A program made the position numbers and the translations under genes. The notes beneath the pieces are model-generated. The model was not told where the DNA came from. It was given only the letters and a program-made list of their open reading frames with translations, and searched no databases. DNA of 64,000 nucleotides, taken from Bidens hawaiensis (taxonomy: Eukaryota; Streptophyta; Magnoliopsida; Asterales; Asteraceae). Shown in pieces: positions 42,604 to 54,843 of this stretch. Each line of letters opens with the position of its first letter. Position 1 is the first letter of the stretch. The stretch covers positions 2,232,001 through 2,296,000 of the forward strand of contig JAIQDT010000231.1 in the NCBI GenBank assembly GCA_021521415.1, written 5' to 3'.

Positions 42604-44693
42604 TTATCGTCAGGAACATATTGTGAATTGCATTTACAAAGGTGTGCTTATCGGATTCCTATTATGCATATTAGTGTCCATCTGGATGTCCTGATCCGTT
42701 CGTCCGTTAGAGCTTTGGGGGAGGATCGTTAAGGCATGGTTGTAAAGTAATTAGCATTTATGGTCTAGAACATAATTGTGAATTACGTGTGCAAATGTGC
42801 ACTTTTGGGAATCGAATGTATAGATTAGTTTAGATTGAGTTGTAGAACCTTTAGTTTAAGTAACTGTGAATCTTATCTTTGATTGGTGTTAAATTCACCA
42901 CTACATTGGTAACTATTCTCTGACTTATGTGGATATCTTTGAACCATGACCAACTCTATTATGTGATTTATTCACCGTCGGTTTCTGTAAAACACTAAGA
43001 TGCATTCCGGGATAAATATTAGGGCACGACTGTGATGCAGCTAACAATTATGGTCACAAACATAATTGTGAACAACCAAATAAGTACACACATGGATTTA
43101 TTATTTGTTGGCTAGCTTCAATCAAAGCTTCAGTTCTAGAACAACCAAAAATCATTGCAAATTTCAAACCTAAGATTGACCAATAATTATTCAACCATTC
43201 CTCCATTTCCTTCTTGCAAATAATCATAGGGTGAAAGAGTTGTCCATGACCACAGACCATGCCTTACACAGTTTCCTTGTCATAAGATCTTTAAAAACCA
43301 AACATACCTCAGCCTCACGTTAGAAACCCTCAAGCATACTATATATATCTTCCGGCGAACTAAATATTCCAGCGACCTCCCGAGCCACCTCCGACCAACC
43401 TCTTTCGAAATTCAGAACCAACATCACTACTCACTATCTCCACCGCGTGCCACCACAGATGACATCAACCGTTGTCGCGTGACTTCAATCACCACAGACG
43501 ACAACCCCCCTTCCAATGTGTAAAATTGTCATGTAACTGCTTGTCCTATCTCAACCGAGGTTTGTTTATGTATGAGTCTGTAACTCGTACTATACAAGAC
43601 GAAAGAATATAAACAAATCGAGGTTATAAAAGTTAACGTGAATTTTAAAGAAGATAGATCTGCGAAATTCAAATTAAATGTGTTAATTCAAATCAAACCA
43701 TTTGAAGGTAAACGATATAAATCAAATAAGTTTGTAGGTTAGTAAGCCAAGATCGAAAGCATATTTAGCATTATCACTTGGTCACCTCCACGTCATCCTC
43801 AAGCTCCCGATCGGGACGGCCATGGCATGGGGCTAACTGGTCGACGGCCATAGGCCTGACTACCCGCTGGGCAAATTTTTTTTTTAAATTATAAATACAT
43901 TTATGAAAAACAATATGTATGTTTAACGTTTAAACTCAATTCCATAACAACTAGCTTCATCTAGTAGGAAAGAGGCATGACTCCCAAGTAAAAAGTTGTG
44001 GGTTTAGTCTCATTTGAGACATGTTTAAGCTTATTTTTATACATTAGTTTTTTACACAAACCAAATCATAACCAAAGAAGCCAATTTAAAAATTAAATTA
44101 TTTAAATCCAACCAAATACTCATTTTACTTAAGGTACAAAAAGTTTTTCATCTTCGACTCAAATTTTTTTTTTCAGTTCTCGAAGCCGGCTCCTGCCAAG
44201 TTCTCCATTGTTGCATGAATATTTCATATTATTAGGTTCTAGTAGTCCATGATCCCAAGTTTCAGTTGCTTATCCTTTACTTTATTTAGCCTATAAAAAA
44301 GGTTTGTCTGATTACACTTACGGTAGTGAAAAATAAAATTGACAGCAATGTCTTGTTCACTTCTTCTCTAAATTATTAGGAGTATTATATTATAAAAAGT
44401 TAAAACGGGAGATTGACTATCTCGAGCCTCTCTATTACATCTTTAAAAAAAAATGCGCATATTTAGTATTCATATCAAATTTATTTTACTTTATGTTATT
44501 ATAAACCGAATTGTATTCTCTTAAATTATAAAGTTATAAAGCATGTGTAAACTTTGCCAGTAGGTTGTTTTTGATAAAGTTCAACAACTTTGTTATAAAA
44601 TTTGTTAAAAACGTAATATACTAATATTTGTAGACATTTTAATAAACTTGTAAACAATTTATAGCATAGCTAGTTATAAAGGATCAAGTTATT
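42604..44693. other. Intergenic sequence without recognisable genes
   Basis: It is mostly AT-rich. A GC-richer patch at 43780-43880 with repeated GGCCATGG/GGCCATAGG words has no ORF I trust. Confidence 0.5.
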
Positions 44694-45199
44694 TCATAAA
44701 TGAGACAAAAATAAGAAGGATGAGAAGGATTTGTAGAAAAAAAAATCCTAAAAAATAATGAAAATTTAATTAAAAAAATTATAACTCAAAAATTAATAAA
44801 AAAAACAAAAAATGTAAAAAACAAAAAAATGTTTCAACCGTCTTCCTCTTTAGAAAAAAAAAGACTTAATGCTGAGGAAAAAAGCCTACCGTGTCTTTTG
44901 TTTTTGATATTGTATTATATTATTTAACATTATGTTATATTTTGTTCGGGATTGTGTTATATTTTGCGACATATTGTGTCTTTTTTTATTTATAATTGTG
45001 TTGTTTGCACATTTTCGGCATCGTGTCTTTTCGGGGTTTTTTTTAAGCATTTTGGTTTTTATAATTTTTTTGTTTTTTATTTATATTTTGAGTTATGATT
45101 TTTTTGTTATTATATTATTATTTTTTTAAATATTTTTAGAGTTATTTTGTGTGCCAACAAATCATTCTTGCACTTCTCGTTTTTGTCTCCTTTTGTATT
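44694..45199. mobile_element. MITE-like element, AT-rich, with ~35-bp TIRs
   Basis: The left GAGACAAAAATAAGAAGGATG pairs imperfectly with the right GCACTTCTCGTTTTTGTCTCC, continuing to GATTTGT/ACAAATC. The interior is nearly all A on the left and T on the right. No TSD could be fixed. Confidence 0.6.
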
Positions 45200-45699
45200 T
45201 TAACTTTTTCACAACTATAAATACAGTATTATAAATATTAGTCAATTTATAAACTTCCCACAACTAAAATTTTAATAAATAATGATTCAAAACTAAAGCG
45301 TACAACAAAAGATAATAACAATATTTACAAACTAACATCACCGACAAATACACAATTGGACGCATGACACTAATATTTATAAGAGTATTAATCTCTGTAA
45401 ACACAAATTACTTCTAGGTTATTACAACCCCACTAATGGCACCAAGTTTGGCGTCGTTGTGAATTATTTTTCAAGGTACGAATTCCTATCGCCTCATTTG
45501 TTATCTGTTTTGATTGTGATAAATCTTGTTAACTAATGCCTGGAACTCTTAACTTCTTTAGCTTTTTGTTCATTTCATGTTTCTTTCGATTACTTAGTTT
45601 CGCTGTAACAAGTCATTTCATATTTCATGTTTCCTAAGATTATTTAGGGTCAATTGGTAAGATTGAAGGTATATCGACGGTCTCATTCATTTCTTTTTC

Positions 45700-46560
45700 T
45701 TTTTTTACCATAAACTATGTGTTCCTCCATCTCTTCTTCTTCTTTAGTTACAGGAAGAAAAATATAGTTATTTTCATTAAAAGGAAGCTTACTAAAAACC
45801 CAAACCCTCACCTTGTTTATCCTTCCACTTTAACTTGGTTTCCATCATACTTTCAACAACCTTACTAGATACATCGAATTTCTTAAAATTAAAATCAACG
45901 TTTTCAAATTTGGCATTTAACATTGCAGTTTCTATTTTAGATGCATCTAGTTCGGTTGTCACATCACCAATACGTTTCTTTGCATCTAAATAGTGACAAT
46001 ATTTTACACTAAATTCCTATTTTAACCTAGAGATATCTTTCTTTCGAGCCTTTATAATTTTCTTTGAAAGCCTTTTCATTGTTTTTAAAGGTATACTTTT
46101 CACGTTTTACATCCTCCATTTCCCTAATAATATTGTTACTATGTATTACGCAAAGAGCCATTTTATCAATGCAGGCTTGAGAACATAAATTATTTGTTAC
46201 CTTAGTTGGAAAGAAAGAAGCTTAAATAGAAAACATTAATGTCGTTTCTGATGTAGTAAATTGCCCTCACAAGATTAGAAAAACACTTATAACCCTGCTT
46301 GTGAGATAGTAACCAAGGACATCCAAGTATTATTCAAAGTAAACAAGGAAAAAATAGATCAAACTTCAAATAATGATAACTCTCACTACGTTTGTAATTA
46401 GAGGGCCCACAAGTAGGTGACAGAAAGGTCTCAACGAGTGGGATCTTGTAGGAACCAGCCAAAGGCAGGTTGTCCCAGTTTTCAAACCTAATTTCTTGAT
46501 TTAGCGCTTCAATTTCGTGATTTAAGATTTCCCCAAATTTCAGCAATCTTCGGCACTATC
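45700..46560 (-). pseudogene. Decayed copia gag piece, antisense
   Basis: Minus-strand reading gives DAKKRIGDVTTELDASK, MLNAKFENVDFNFKKFDVSS and KWKDKQGEGLGFSKLPF. The last resembles the GLGYN-PPP motif near the end of gag in many Asteraceae copia elements. A second piece at 46334-46546 is less clear. With the LTR and PBS at 49272-49730 in the same orientation it probably belongs to one element split by the solo LTR. Confidence 0.45.
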
Positions 46561-47039
46561 TTTCATGTAAGGCCCCGTTCCCGGTAACCCTACTTTGGTG
46601 TTGGATTTACTCATAAACACAATTCTAAAATCAGAGTTAATTAAAACTTTCGCGGAATAATTTAAAACTTCATACATCACATTACAAAACATTCATTCTT
46701 GTCTTAACATGCAAATCGTGATTAATTAAAACAATCTTGACACTCCATCGTAGATGCCAATCTCTTCTGTCCATGCCATATGTCCCTCCTCAAGCCAGCT
46801 GCCTCAATCTATTTGTCTGCGTGCATACTAAAAGTCAGCTACGCTGAGTGAGTTCTAGTTAATCATTTAACATACAATACATTCGTATCCTTACTCATAC
46901 GCATCCGAAGATATGTATTCATATCTTATTTACTCTTACTTCTTTCATACAAACTTTATATACATGCACACACGCTTACCTACTTTCTTTCATAAGGCCT
47001 TGTAATTTACCATAGGCTATTCTATCTCTACCATCACAT

Positions 47040-47199
47040 ATATTATTAGGGTCTGGTCCCTTCTGTCTCAGATATTATTAGGGTCTGGTCCTATCTATCT
47101 CAGATATTATCAGGGTCTGGTCCCTTCTGTCTCAGATATTTTCAGGGTCTGGTCCCTTCTGTCTCAGATATTATTAGGGTCTGGTCCCTTCTGTCTCAG
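47040..47199. repeat. 32-bp minisatellite x 5 inside the solo LTR
   Basis: The unit is ATATTATTAGGGTCTGG followed by TCCCTTCTGTCTCAG. The five copies are separated by no spacer, with few substitutions. Confidence 0.95.
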
Positions 47200-47291
47200 A
47201 TATTATCATACCTGTCACGTCACTCGATCATACATTCATTTTCATTCATGCATACCTTACATATCTTCTGGTCATGGATATACGTATATGT

Positions 47292-47462
47292 ACATATTCA
47301 TTCGTATAAACATTCCATAATAACATTCAATACTTAGTCATACATATGACATATTCATTCGTATAAAAATTCCATAATTACATTCAATACTTAGTCATAC
47401 ATATGACATATTCATTCGTATAAACATTCCATAATAACATTCAATACTTAGTCATACATATG
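47292..47462. repeat. 57-bp tandem repeat x 3 inside the solo LTR
   Basis: Copies start at 47292, 47349 and 47406 with ACATATTCATTCGTATAAA. Copies 1 and 3 look identical and copy 2 has two differences. A fourth copy breaks off at 47463. Confidence 0.95.
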
Positions 47463-48759
47463 ACATACACATATCATACACTTACCACTTAAGTTAAGTG
47501 TATTAACAACTATCACAAAGGAGTATGCACACAGCCCCAAAATCATAACAGATAAAGGGGCTAGAAACTCACCTGAAGTTGGTTTCTCTCGCCGTTAATA
47601 GTAATGCCCTTCTTTAGCTGTGCACGGCTAACTGTATAACGCATTACGAGTGTCAAATATCAATTACTACTACTTATATCTAAGTCAATGACACCCTCCA
47701 CTAACGGGGGTCCGGGGGAAGCGCCCCTGGTAGCGGGGTCTAGGGGCGGCAGCCCCTAGCAGGGTCCAAGGGGCAGCGCCCCTGGCTGGGGTTGAGTCAG
47801 CTCGGAAAAATTTTATTTGCATTAACAGTCCTTTAACAAAAATGCATCAGAAAATGAATTTTATAAAATTTAGCATGGAAGAATTTCGTTTCGCATGGGA
47901 TTGTTTAGCTTCGCATGAAACTGTTTCGCTTCGCATGGCTAAGCGAAGCGAAATGCTTGTTTCCCTTCTCATGGCTGAGCGAAGTGAAATGCCTGCCTTT
48001 CTTCGCTTTTACCATTTTAAGCCATTTTACTTCGTGGCTCTTCCTCAGGACCTGATTTTTACTCTTTTCCAACTTTTGACACATTCTGACCCCATGCACC
48101 TGATCCTGAATCCATCTCTCAAAGTCCAAACACCACCTTTTTACCATAAAGTACACCTGAGAGATTATAACTTACCAAGTTTATATTTTCTTACATTTCA
48201 CAACCCGATCTATCATTATAACTGTTTGCATGCCGATTCTAATCACAAAACTTAACCATTTTAAACTAAAACCCACCTTTTGCTTGCGGGTTCGAGTTCA
48301 GATCTTGACAACTCGAGGATCTGGACGTGATTCTTGTTGCTTGACGATGTTAAACACGAGATTCCACCCTTCTTTGGCTTGGATTTTAAATCCGAGTGCT
48401 AGAGAGAGTGTATATGTGTGTTTCTTGAGTGTGTGTGTTTGTGTGTTTGGATGAGAAAAAGAAAGGAAAAGAAGAAGTGGTTGGGCTTATATAGAGGGGG
48501 TTTCACGGGTCCCACCACCCATTCCCAAATCCTACTCCCAAACACTTAACACAAGACTAACTTAACGACACACAGTTAAATAACAAAACTTTCCGTCATT
48601 CATTATTTAACAAAAAGTTGGACATTACATTTCACAACTATAAAACACGTGAATCTTCAATTCAATCAATTTGAATGCTAATTTAGATCCCTAATTTAAG
48701 TAGTTTTTGTTCAATTTGAGATTTCAAAAGTTTCAAAAATTGCCAAATTTAGAACCCAA

Positions 48760-49065
48760 TGGATACCGAGTACACCTTTGAAACCGAAAACAGATAAAAC
48801 CGAGAACCCAATGAAACCGAAAACCTTATGAACTGAGAACCTTGTGAAACCAAGAACTCTTTGACCGAGATCATGTTTTGCCGAGAACTACCTTGCAAAA
48901 CGAAAACTAAATGTTCGCCAAGAACTGGATGCCTTGGACCGAGAACCCAAAAAGCTAGCCGATAATTCTTGTTGAAAACCAAGAGCATGAATCCACACCG
49001 AGAACTCTCAGATTTGATCGTGAACCTAAAATCAACACCGAGAACACCACTGAAATCAATAATCT
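48760..49065 (-). repeat. Degenerate CCGAGAAC repeats in a copia leader
   Basis: CCGAGAAC or close variants (CCGAAAAC, TGAGAACC, CCAAGAAC) occur over ten times at irregular ~15-30 bp spacing. The segment lies between a copia PBS and a gag remnant, so it is the untranslated leader of that element. Confidence 0.65.
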
Positions 49066-49271
49066 TGGAGATAAATCAAAATCCTAAAAATCAAGTGATT
49101 TCGGTATCTTTTGAATTTTAAAAATATCCTCAAATTTTTTAACCCAAATAAGCTTCAATGAACAAATGAAGATATTCTTTGTGTTCTTCGTTTTCAACCC
49201 TTATCACAGCAGTAAAATCATGAACTCTTGAGTCCTTGATATCACAAACCGAGCCTAGAATAGGTCTATAG

Positions 49272-49283
49272 GCTCTGATACCA
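49272..49283 (-). other. Copia primer binding site (initiator tRNA-Met)
   Basis: The minus strand reads TGGTATCAGAGC, the standard copia PBS, two bases from the LTR end. Confidence 0.85.
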
Positions 49284-49285
49284 AT

Positions 49286-49730
49286 TGTAAATCTCGAATC
49301 CAGATCTACACAATGTGATATCAATAGAACACGATGTTTGTGAGGAATCCAAACATTGTGGTGTGGTGATTCAAGAATAGTATATTAATAAGATGAATAA
49401 TAAGAACACTATTAAATGTGGTTTCAACTTATACAATTCTATTGATTAATCGTCTAATACATAAACCGAATACACTCAATTGCTCTCTAGAACATATGGT
49501 GGCTTGAATTTTCTAATATGAGTGCTAACTTAATAATGAATCATATAATTCTTTATATAGTTAGCATGTACAAAGGCCCAAAGGCCAAGCCCATTACTAG
49601 GCCTAAGCCGAAATCTCTAAACCCATATTCAATATTAGCCACACGCACCATTTCAACTCGCCATGCTTCTTTCACCTTGATCATGTTGTTCATTTGATAC
49701 GCAGCAATCTCACCAATTTATGACCCAACA
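49286..49730 (-). mobile_element. 5' LTR of an antisense copia element
   Basis: The minus strand begins TGTTGGGTCATAAATTGG and ends GAGATTTACA, followed by the PBS. A minus-strand TATA box CTATATAAAG lies near 49551-49560. The partner LTR is not visible, so the element is truncated. Confidence 0.75.
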
Positions 49731-49810
49731 AGTGTCATGTCGTCTCCATGTTTCGTTTAGGGTTGTAGGTTAAAACAAAAAACCGTTATCTCTCTCCGTG
49801 TGTGTGTATA

Positions 49811-50116
49811 GGGTAAGGTTAAAATAAAAACCCACTTAAGTTGTGAAAACTATAGAAACCCATTATTAACCACATGTTTTTAATTAAAGTTTAAATCTTG
49901 TGGTCCACAATTAAAGTGAATAAAAAATATAAATATAAATATAACTTTTTGTCTCTCCTACATAAAAATTAGTAAAAAATGTTAAAAAATAGCAAAACAA
50001 TTTTTTTTAATTTTCGATGTTTTGTATTAAATGTTACAACATATATTACGTGTTTAAAAAAACAATGTTATATAGGGTTTTCACAACCCAAGTGGGTTTT
50101 CATTCTATACTTCCCC
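49811..50116 (-). mobile_element. MITE family B, copy 4
   Basis: It starts GGGTAAGGTTAAAATAAAAA and ends CATTCTATACTTCCCC. It is collinear with copy 2 at 14826 (AACCACATGTTTTTAATTAAAG, TTTTGTATTAAATGTTACAA). It is flanked by TGTGTGTA on the left and TATA-rich sequence on the right. Confidence 0.8.
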
Positions 50117-50210
50117 TATATTTATATATATAGAAAATAGTTCAATTAAGAATAAAGAGTTTCCAATGGTAAGAACCAATAGACTTCATTTATTAATCAA
50201 CTTAATTGTT

Positions 50211-50372
50211 CCTTAATCAAGATACACTATTGAGACGTGCTTTTCTTTATCTACACGCGGGCATAAGATTTATTCAAAATCGAGCGGGTAATAAATTTTA
50301 CCCGCTCGGTTTTGAATAAATCTTATGTCGCATGTATATAAAAAAAGCACGTCTCGATGTATTTGGATTTCA
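50211..50372. mobile_element. Foldback element with ~60-bp arms
   Basis: GAGACGTGCTTTTCTTTAT... at 50232 pairs with ...AAAAAAGCACGTCTC ending 50355. The inner arms TTATTCAAAATCGAGCGGGTAA and TTACCCGCTCGGTTTTGAATAA are almost perfect around a 4-nt centre near 50293. Confidence 0.8.
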
Positions 50373-50729
50373 ATAAAACTTTATATTTTAAAAGTTATAA
50401 AAGAAAATCTAATTATGAATAAAATTAAATATAATAATATAATACTAAGAAAATATAAAAAAAATTTATAAAAACTCGTCCAGACTATTTTTTGCCTAAA
50501 CTAGTCGTCCCGACAAGTTTAGGGCGCCAAAATGCTCGTCCCCGAAATATTTTTAGCCTAAAATAATTGTCGCGACTAGTTTTGTAAACTACTCGTTGAC
50601 ACCAAGAATCTAGTCGTCACGACTAGTTTAAAATACCTATTTTTGGAATTCTTTACAAATGATACTTAAACCTTGAAATTGGTTTTCAGAAATACCTATT
50701 TTAGAAATTTTCCCCAAATATGATTGTTA
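50373..50729. other. Non-coding sequence with CTAGTCG palindromes
   Basis: No gene is seen. From 50478 to 50630 the word ACTAGTCGTC or its complement recurs, with a perfect palindrome CTAGTCGT-C-ACGACTAG at 50611-50627. Confidence 0.5.
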
Positions 50730-52830
50730 CATTGTTTGAAAAGCCTTGTCTAATAGGTTAAAGATAGTTCTTGGATCAGTTACTTCATATTCACAATCTA
50801 CTTTTTTAAGAGGGAAAATAATTCTTGAAGGACCCTTGATAGTGAATGAATGATCTCATGGGTTAGCAAATCGAATTATGGGTCCTTCTTTTTGAAAATT
50901 GATTTCGAAAAACCTATGATAATGTGAACTGGGAGTTTTTGGTATCAATTATGAAGGAAATGCGATTCCCTCCGGTTTGGTGCAACTGGATTTGGGGGAT
51001 TTTGTCTTCGGTTAGATCGTTAGTGCCTGTAAATGGGTCACCAACTTATGAGTTTCAATGCTTCAAAGGAATGAGACAAGGAGACCCACTATCTCCTTTT
51101 CTTTTTCTTATACTGATGGAGGCTTTCTCAAACATGGTAAGTAAGGTTGTGAAAGACAGTATTCTAACAAGTTTTCAGGTTCCAAATGGGGTCCAATGGT
51201 TTCTCATCTTTTGTATCGGATGATGTAATGATATTAGGAGGATGGTCAAAAGAAAATATGGAAAACATGAATAGAATTCTAAGGTGTTTCAATATTTGCT
51301 CTAGTCTGAAGATTAATATCAAAAACTGGTTATGTTCGATCTCAATGTTAATGGAGAGGAGTTAAAGGAGATGGCGGCGTGATTAGGTGTAAGCCGGCGA
51401 AGTTGTCGTTCATTCACCTTGGAATTCTTGTTGGGGCTAATATGAACAAAGTTCACATGCAATTCAAATGGGATCATGAATATATTCGAGAAAAGGTTGG
51501 CGGATTGGAAGGCCCTTACACTTTCTATTGGTGGAAAGGTTGTTTTAATCGGTTCTCGAAAGCTTACCGGCTTATTTTTTTCTATTTTCAAAGTGCCGAG
51601 CAAGGTAGTGGAAAATCTTGAAAAAATTATGAAAATGTTTTTATGGGGTGGGTTGAGTAAGAGTCACATAGTCCATTGGGTGGTGTGTAATAGGGTAGCT
51701 CTACCGAAAGAAAAAAGGTGGTTTAGGAATTTTGAATCTTACGGACGTCAATAACGCTTTGGTTAAGTGGGGCTGGAGATACAAAACGGAAGAAAACGAG
51801 CTTTGGAAAAGAGTGATTGACTATATACACAATCAAATAAATGATCGAGAAGTAATTCCTAGTAAGAACGGAAATACCGGTCTTTGGTTAAATATTTCTA
51901 AGACAATTAATATGCTAAGATTGGGGGTGGGGGGGTGGGGGGGGCTAGTAAAGTGGTTGATTTGATAAAAGGTAACCTTAGAGATGGTCAAAAGCTGAGA
52001 TTCTGGACAGACAATTGGGTGGGAAATCAAAACTTAAAAGAGATCTGCCCCCAAACTGTTTAAATTGGCAAAAATAAGTTGTGCAAGGTTAAGGATCGAT
52101 TCTGGAGATTGGAGGGGAGAATCGGTTGGGCTTGGAACTGGATTAGGTCTCCAAACTCAGCCCAGTAAATGAAAGAATGGGAGAATTGTATGAACTTATG
52201 GTTTCAGTAGATTGGAAGGTTGCGCCGGATACTTGGACGTGGATTGGAGATAACAGTGGAGTGTTTTCGGTAAGCTCGGTAAGGGACCTGATGATTAAAA
52301 ATATATATGTAGGGAATAATTATGTTTGGAAGTGGAGTAAGTTGGTCTCCGCGAAGTGCAACATTCATGTTTGGAGGGTCGAGATGAATTGAATACCAAC
52401 TCGGGAGGCACTTGAAAGAAGGAATAGAAGGGTTCCGGATAGTAGTTGTGTTTTTTGTGAGATGGGTCGGGAATCGGCCGATCATCTCACTACAGGTTGT
52501 TTAGTGGTGGCCGAAGTGTGGGATCATATTAGTCAATTGTGTAAAATACCACCTATTTTTGGGTTTTCGGTTAGAGATCTATTGGAGATTTCCAATACCA
52601 TAAAGATTGGGGAAACAGAGAAAGAGGCGTTACATGGGATCATTATTATTGCTTGTTGGAGTATCTGGAACTGGAAGGCAAGAAATAAAAAGGCGTTTGA
52701 AGGCAAGGATGTCAAGGTGGAAGAGAAAATAGGATGTATTAAATCGCTCGGATTTCTTTGGTTAAAATATAGATCAAAACATAGATCGATAGAGTGGTTG
52801 AATTGGTGTAAATTTAAATTCATGTAACTT
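50730..52830 (+). pseudogene. LINE (L1-type) ORF2 remnant, 5'-truncated
   Basis: Broken frames give NRLKIVLGSVTSYSQS, FEKPYDNVNWEFL, GMRQGDPLSPFLFLILMEAF (the RT QGDPLSP motif) and FVSDDVMILGG (SDD instead of the usual ADD). The LGI-type segment, the zf-RVT part (PDSSCVFCEMGRESADHL) and the C-terminal IACWSIWNWKARN follow. Several shifts and stops, and no endonuclease. No clear poly-A tail or TSD. Confidence 0.85.
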
Positions 52831-53159
52831 GTTTTTTAGTGTTACTTTGCGCTCCGGTTTGTGAAGGCAAGTCGTGTTTTGGTGTTTCTTTTTTGGGTGT
52901 TGATGTTTATAAAAGTTTAACGTGGGCATTGTGTTCTAAACGGTAATCATTTTACCTTTTCTTTATGTTAATGACAAAAGGTGTCTTGTTTTCTTTTTTC
53001 TCAGCATTTAATAGATATAATAGATATTAATGCTCTCTTCTCTATTTACAACTATATCTTTCTTCTGTCCCGGCTTTTGTCAATCATTTCTTCTTCTTCT
53101 TTTCGTGTGTGTGTGTTTAAAATGTTTTAAGTCCGACGATTGCTTTCTAGATGCTCAAA

Positions 53160-53264
53160 AGATTAGGGGAGAATCGTCCACTACAATTAAAGTTTTGGTT
53201 GTTCACTGCAAAAAGGAGCTGCTCGATGATGTTGCTGCGGTACTACGTACTTGTTCATTTGAAG
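53160..53264 (+). pseudogene. Second copy, exon 1 (receiver start)
   Basis: It contains VLVVHCKKELLDDVAAVLRT, the equivalent of VLVVDHKSDWAAYAGDLLHS in the upstream copy. The true start is unclear: an ATG in frame exists at 53030, but an upstream exon is possible. Confidence 0.65.
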
Positions 53265-54205
53265 GTAAACATTCTCTCACTCTCTCCCTCTCACGCACAC
53301 ACATAGGTGTGTCTAAAATTCATCTCATGTTTTCATTTATTTAGCCAAATTAAACTAATAGGTGCTAATTGAGATATTTGATATCTTACTCAAACTCCAT
53401 TTTGGTGTTATTAGAACTGGTCTACTAAATAGTTTCAATCATTTTTTCTTTTGATTTATAGCTTTATATACTAACTTAATAGTATCTAATTATTAATTGC
53501 GTCTTTATGTCTTTAATTAATCTAACATCAGTGAACTAAAACCTGAAAATAGCTAAGCTGATTGGAATATATAATATTAATAAGTCAGTCAAAATATGTT
53601 TCATAACGAGTTTAATATATAGCCCCTTCGTATTCACTAATTTGCACTTTGTGTCTAAACTTGTAAATTTATATATAAAAACTATACAAGTAACCTATTT
53701 AGATATATACAAATTTGTAAAATTATATATAGAAAATCTATTTGATTAATTCCGATTAATTCTAGCTAGTTGGTACCCACCGCCCGTCTAACTTCTAAAG
53801 ATTTCTAAAACCAATATTATAGTTCTTATTTTAATGTTTTTTTTCTATTAATATTAGTTTATAAATTAAAAAAAAATAAAATTCTCTAAAGCTCCGTCAC
53901 CTGAACCTTAACAAGCTCAGGTGGCTTCAACATGGGCTTTATCCAATGCATAGTCAACGTCTATTTAATGTCAGATGACACGGTATTAGAGGATGAATCC
54001 ATGAATAAGCTTTAACGACAACAAACAGTCTAATGGTGAATTAGCTATGCTTTATTAAATAATAATGTATACTATTTATTAGTGATTACGGAAGGCAATT
54101 TACTCTTTAAAAAGTTTATTATCGGTTAATGTGAATACATAAAGTGTTGCATATGAATAAAAACTTACAAAACTCTTAAAATAAAAAAAACTTAATATGT
54201 CCTTT

Positions 54206-54249
<44 letters not shown>

Positions 54250-54455
54250 TTTGTTAAAGATTTTTAGTAAACGCAACTAGCATATTAAAACAAAAAATTT
54301 TGAAAAATTAATTGTTAAATAGAGTTCCAACGAGTTCTCACATCTCACAGGAGTTCTCAAATATACCCTAAGTGGGTAGGGTTAACTTAGAACCGTAACT
54401 TCTAACTTCCGGTAACACATATTTCAATAGTAGACACGTGTAAAAAAAAAGTTTT
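53265..54455. other. Intron 1 of second copy, left part
   Basis: AT-rich, with a (TA)n tract at 54210-54247. No gene is seen. Confidence 0.5.
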
Positions 54456-54829
54456 TCGTTGGAAAATCCCATATAATGTGGCATTATTACCATTTAAATA
54501 ATTATGATTACTTAAATAACTTAACTGGACCCATAAGATATATAGTCTATTTGATGGACATACCCATATATATATTAGGGTTTCCCTTAGATGTCATATA
54601 ACATAACAGAGAATTGAAAACGCACACCAATAACTTTCTCTCTAAGATCTCCATCAATAAGTGACATCATAATGGAACCGAATCAAAAGTCATCATGGCA
54701 TCATCATGCTTCTCTATGATCTCAATTCTACAAGTAAGTTCTATTAGTATGATGTCTAACTTCTTATTTATGATTGAATCAACATGTTAGGGTTTATGTT
54801 TTACCAATGTCTCAAGAATATAATCAACA
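54456..54829 (+). mobile_element. 5' LTR of the decayed copia
   Basis: It starts CGTTGG (TG mutated to CG) and ends ATAATCAACA immediately before the PBS region. Confidence 0.85.
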
Positions 54830-54831
54830 TG

Positions 54832-54843
54832 TGGTATCAGAGC
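54832..54843 (+). other. Copia primer binding site (initiator tRNA-Met)
   Basis: TGGTATCAGAGC lies three bases after the LTR end. Confidence 0.85.

Larger units (their letters stand above)
46566..48629 (-). mobile_element. Solo LTR, 2064 bp, probably Ty3/gypsy
   Basis: It begins TGTAAGGCCCCG and ends GGACATTACA (TG...CA), with perfect 5-bp duplications TTTCA at 46561-46565 and 48630-48634. No internal domain is present, so it is the product of LTR-LTR recombination. A minus-strand TATA box CTATATAA at 48487-48495 sets the orientation. It contains two tandem repeat arrays and a GC-rich palindromic patch (47702-47790). Confidence 0.8.

Noticed and set aside
44932..45129. 65-aa hydrophobic ORF as a membrane peptide
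   Set aside because: It arises from the T-rich arm of a MITE; codons are almost only T/A-rich.
45438..45470. TTTGGCGTCG as a gypsy PBS
   Set aside because: No LTR end precedes it and the match is too short.
47040..47199. Regular 32-bp repeats reminiscent of a CRISPR array
   Set aside because: There are no spacers; units are directly adjacent, in a plant LTR. It is a minisatellite.
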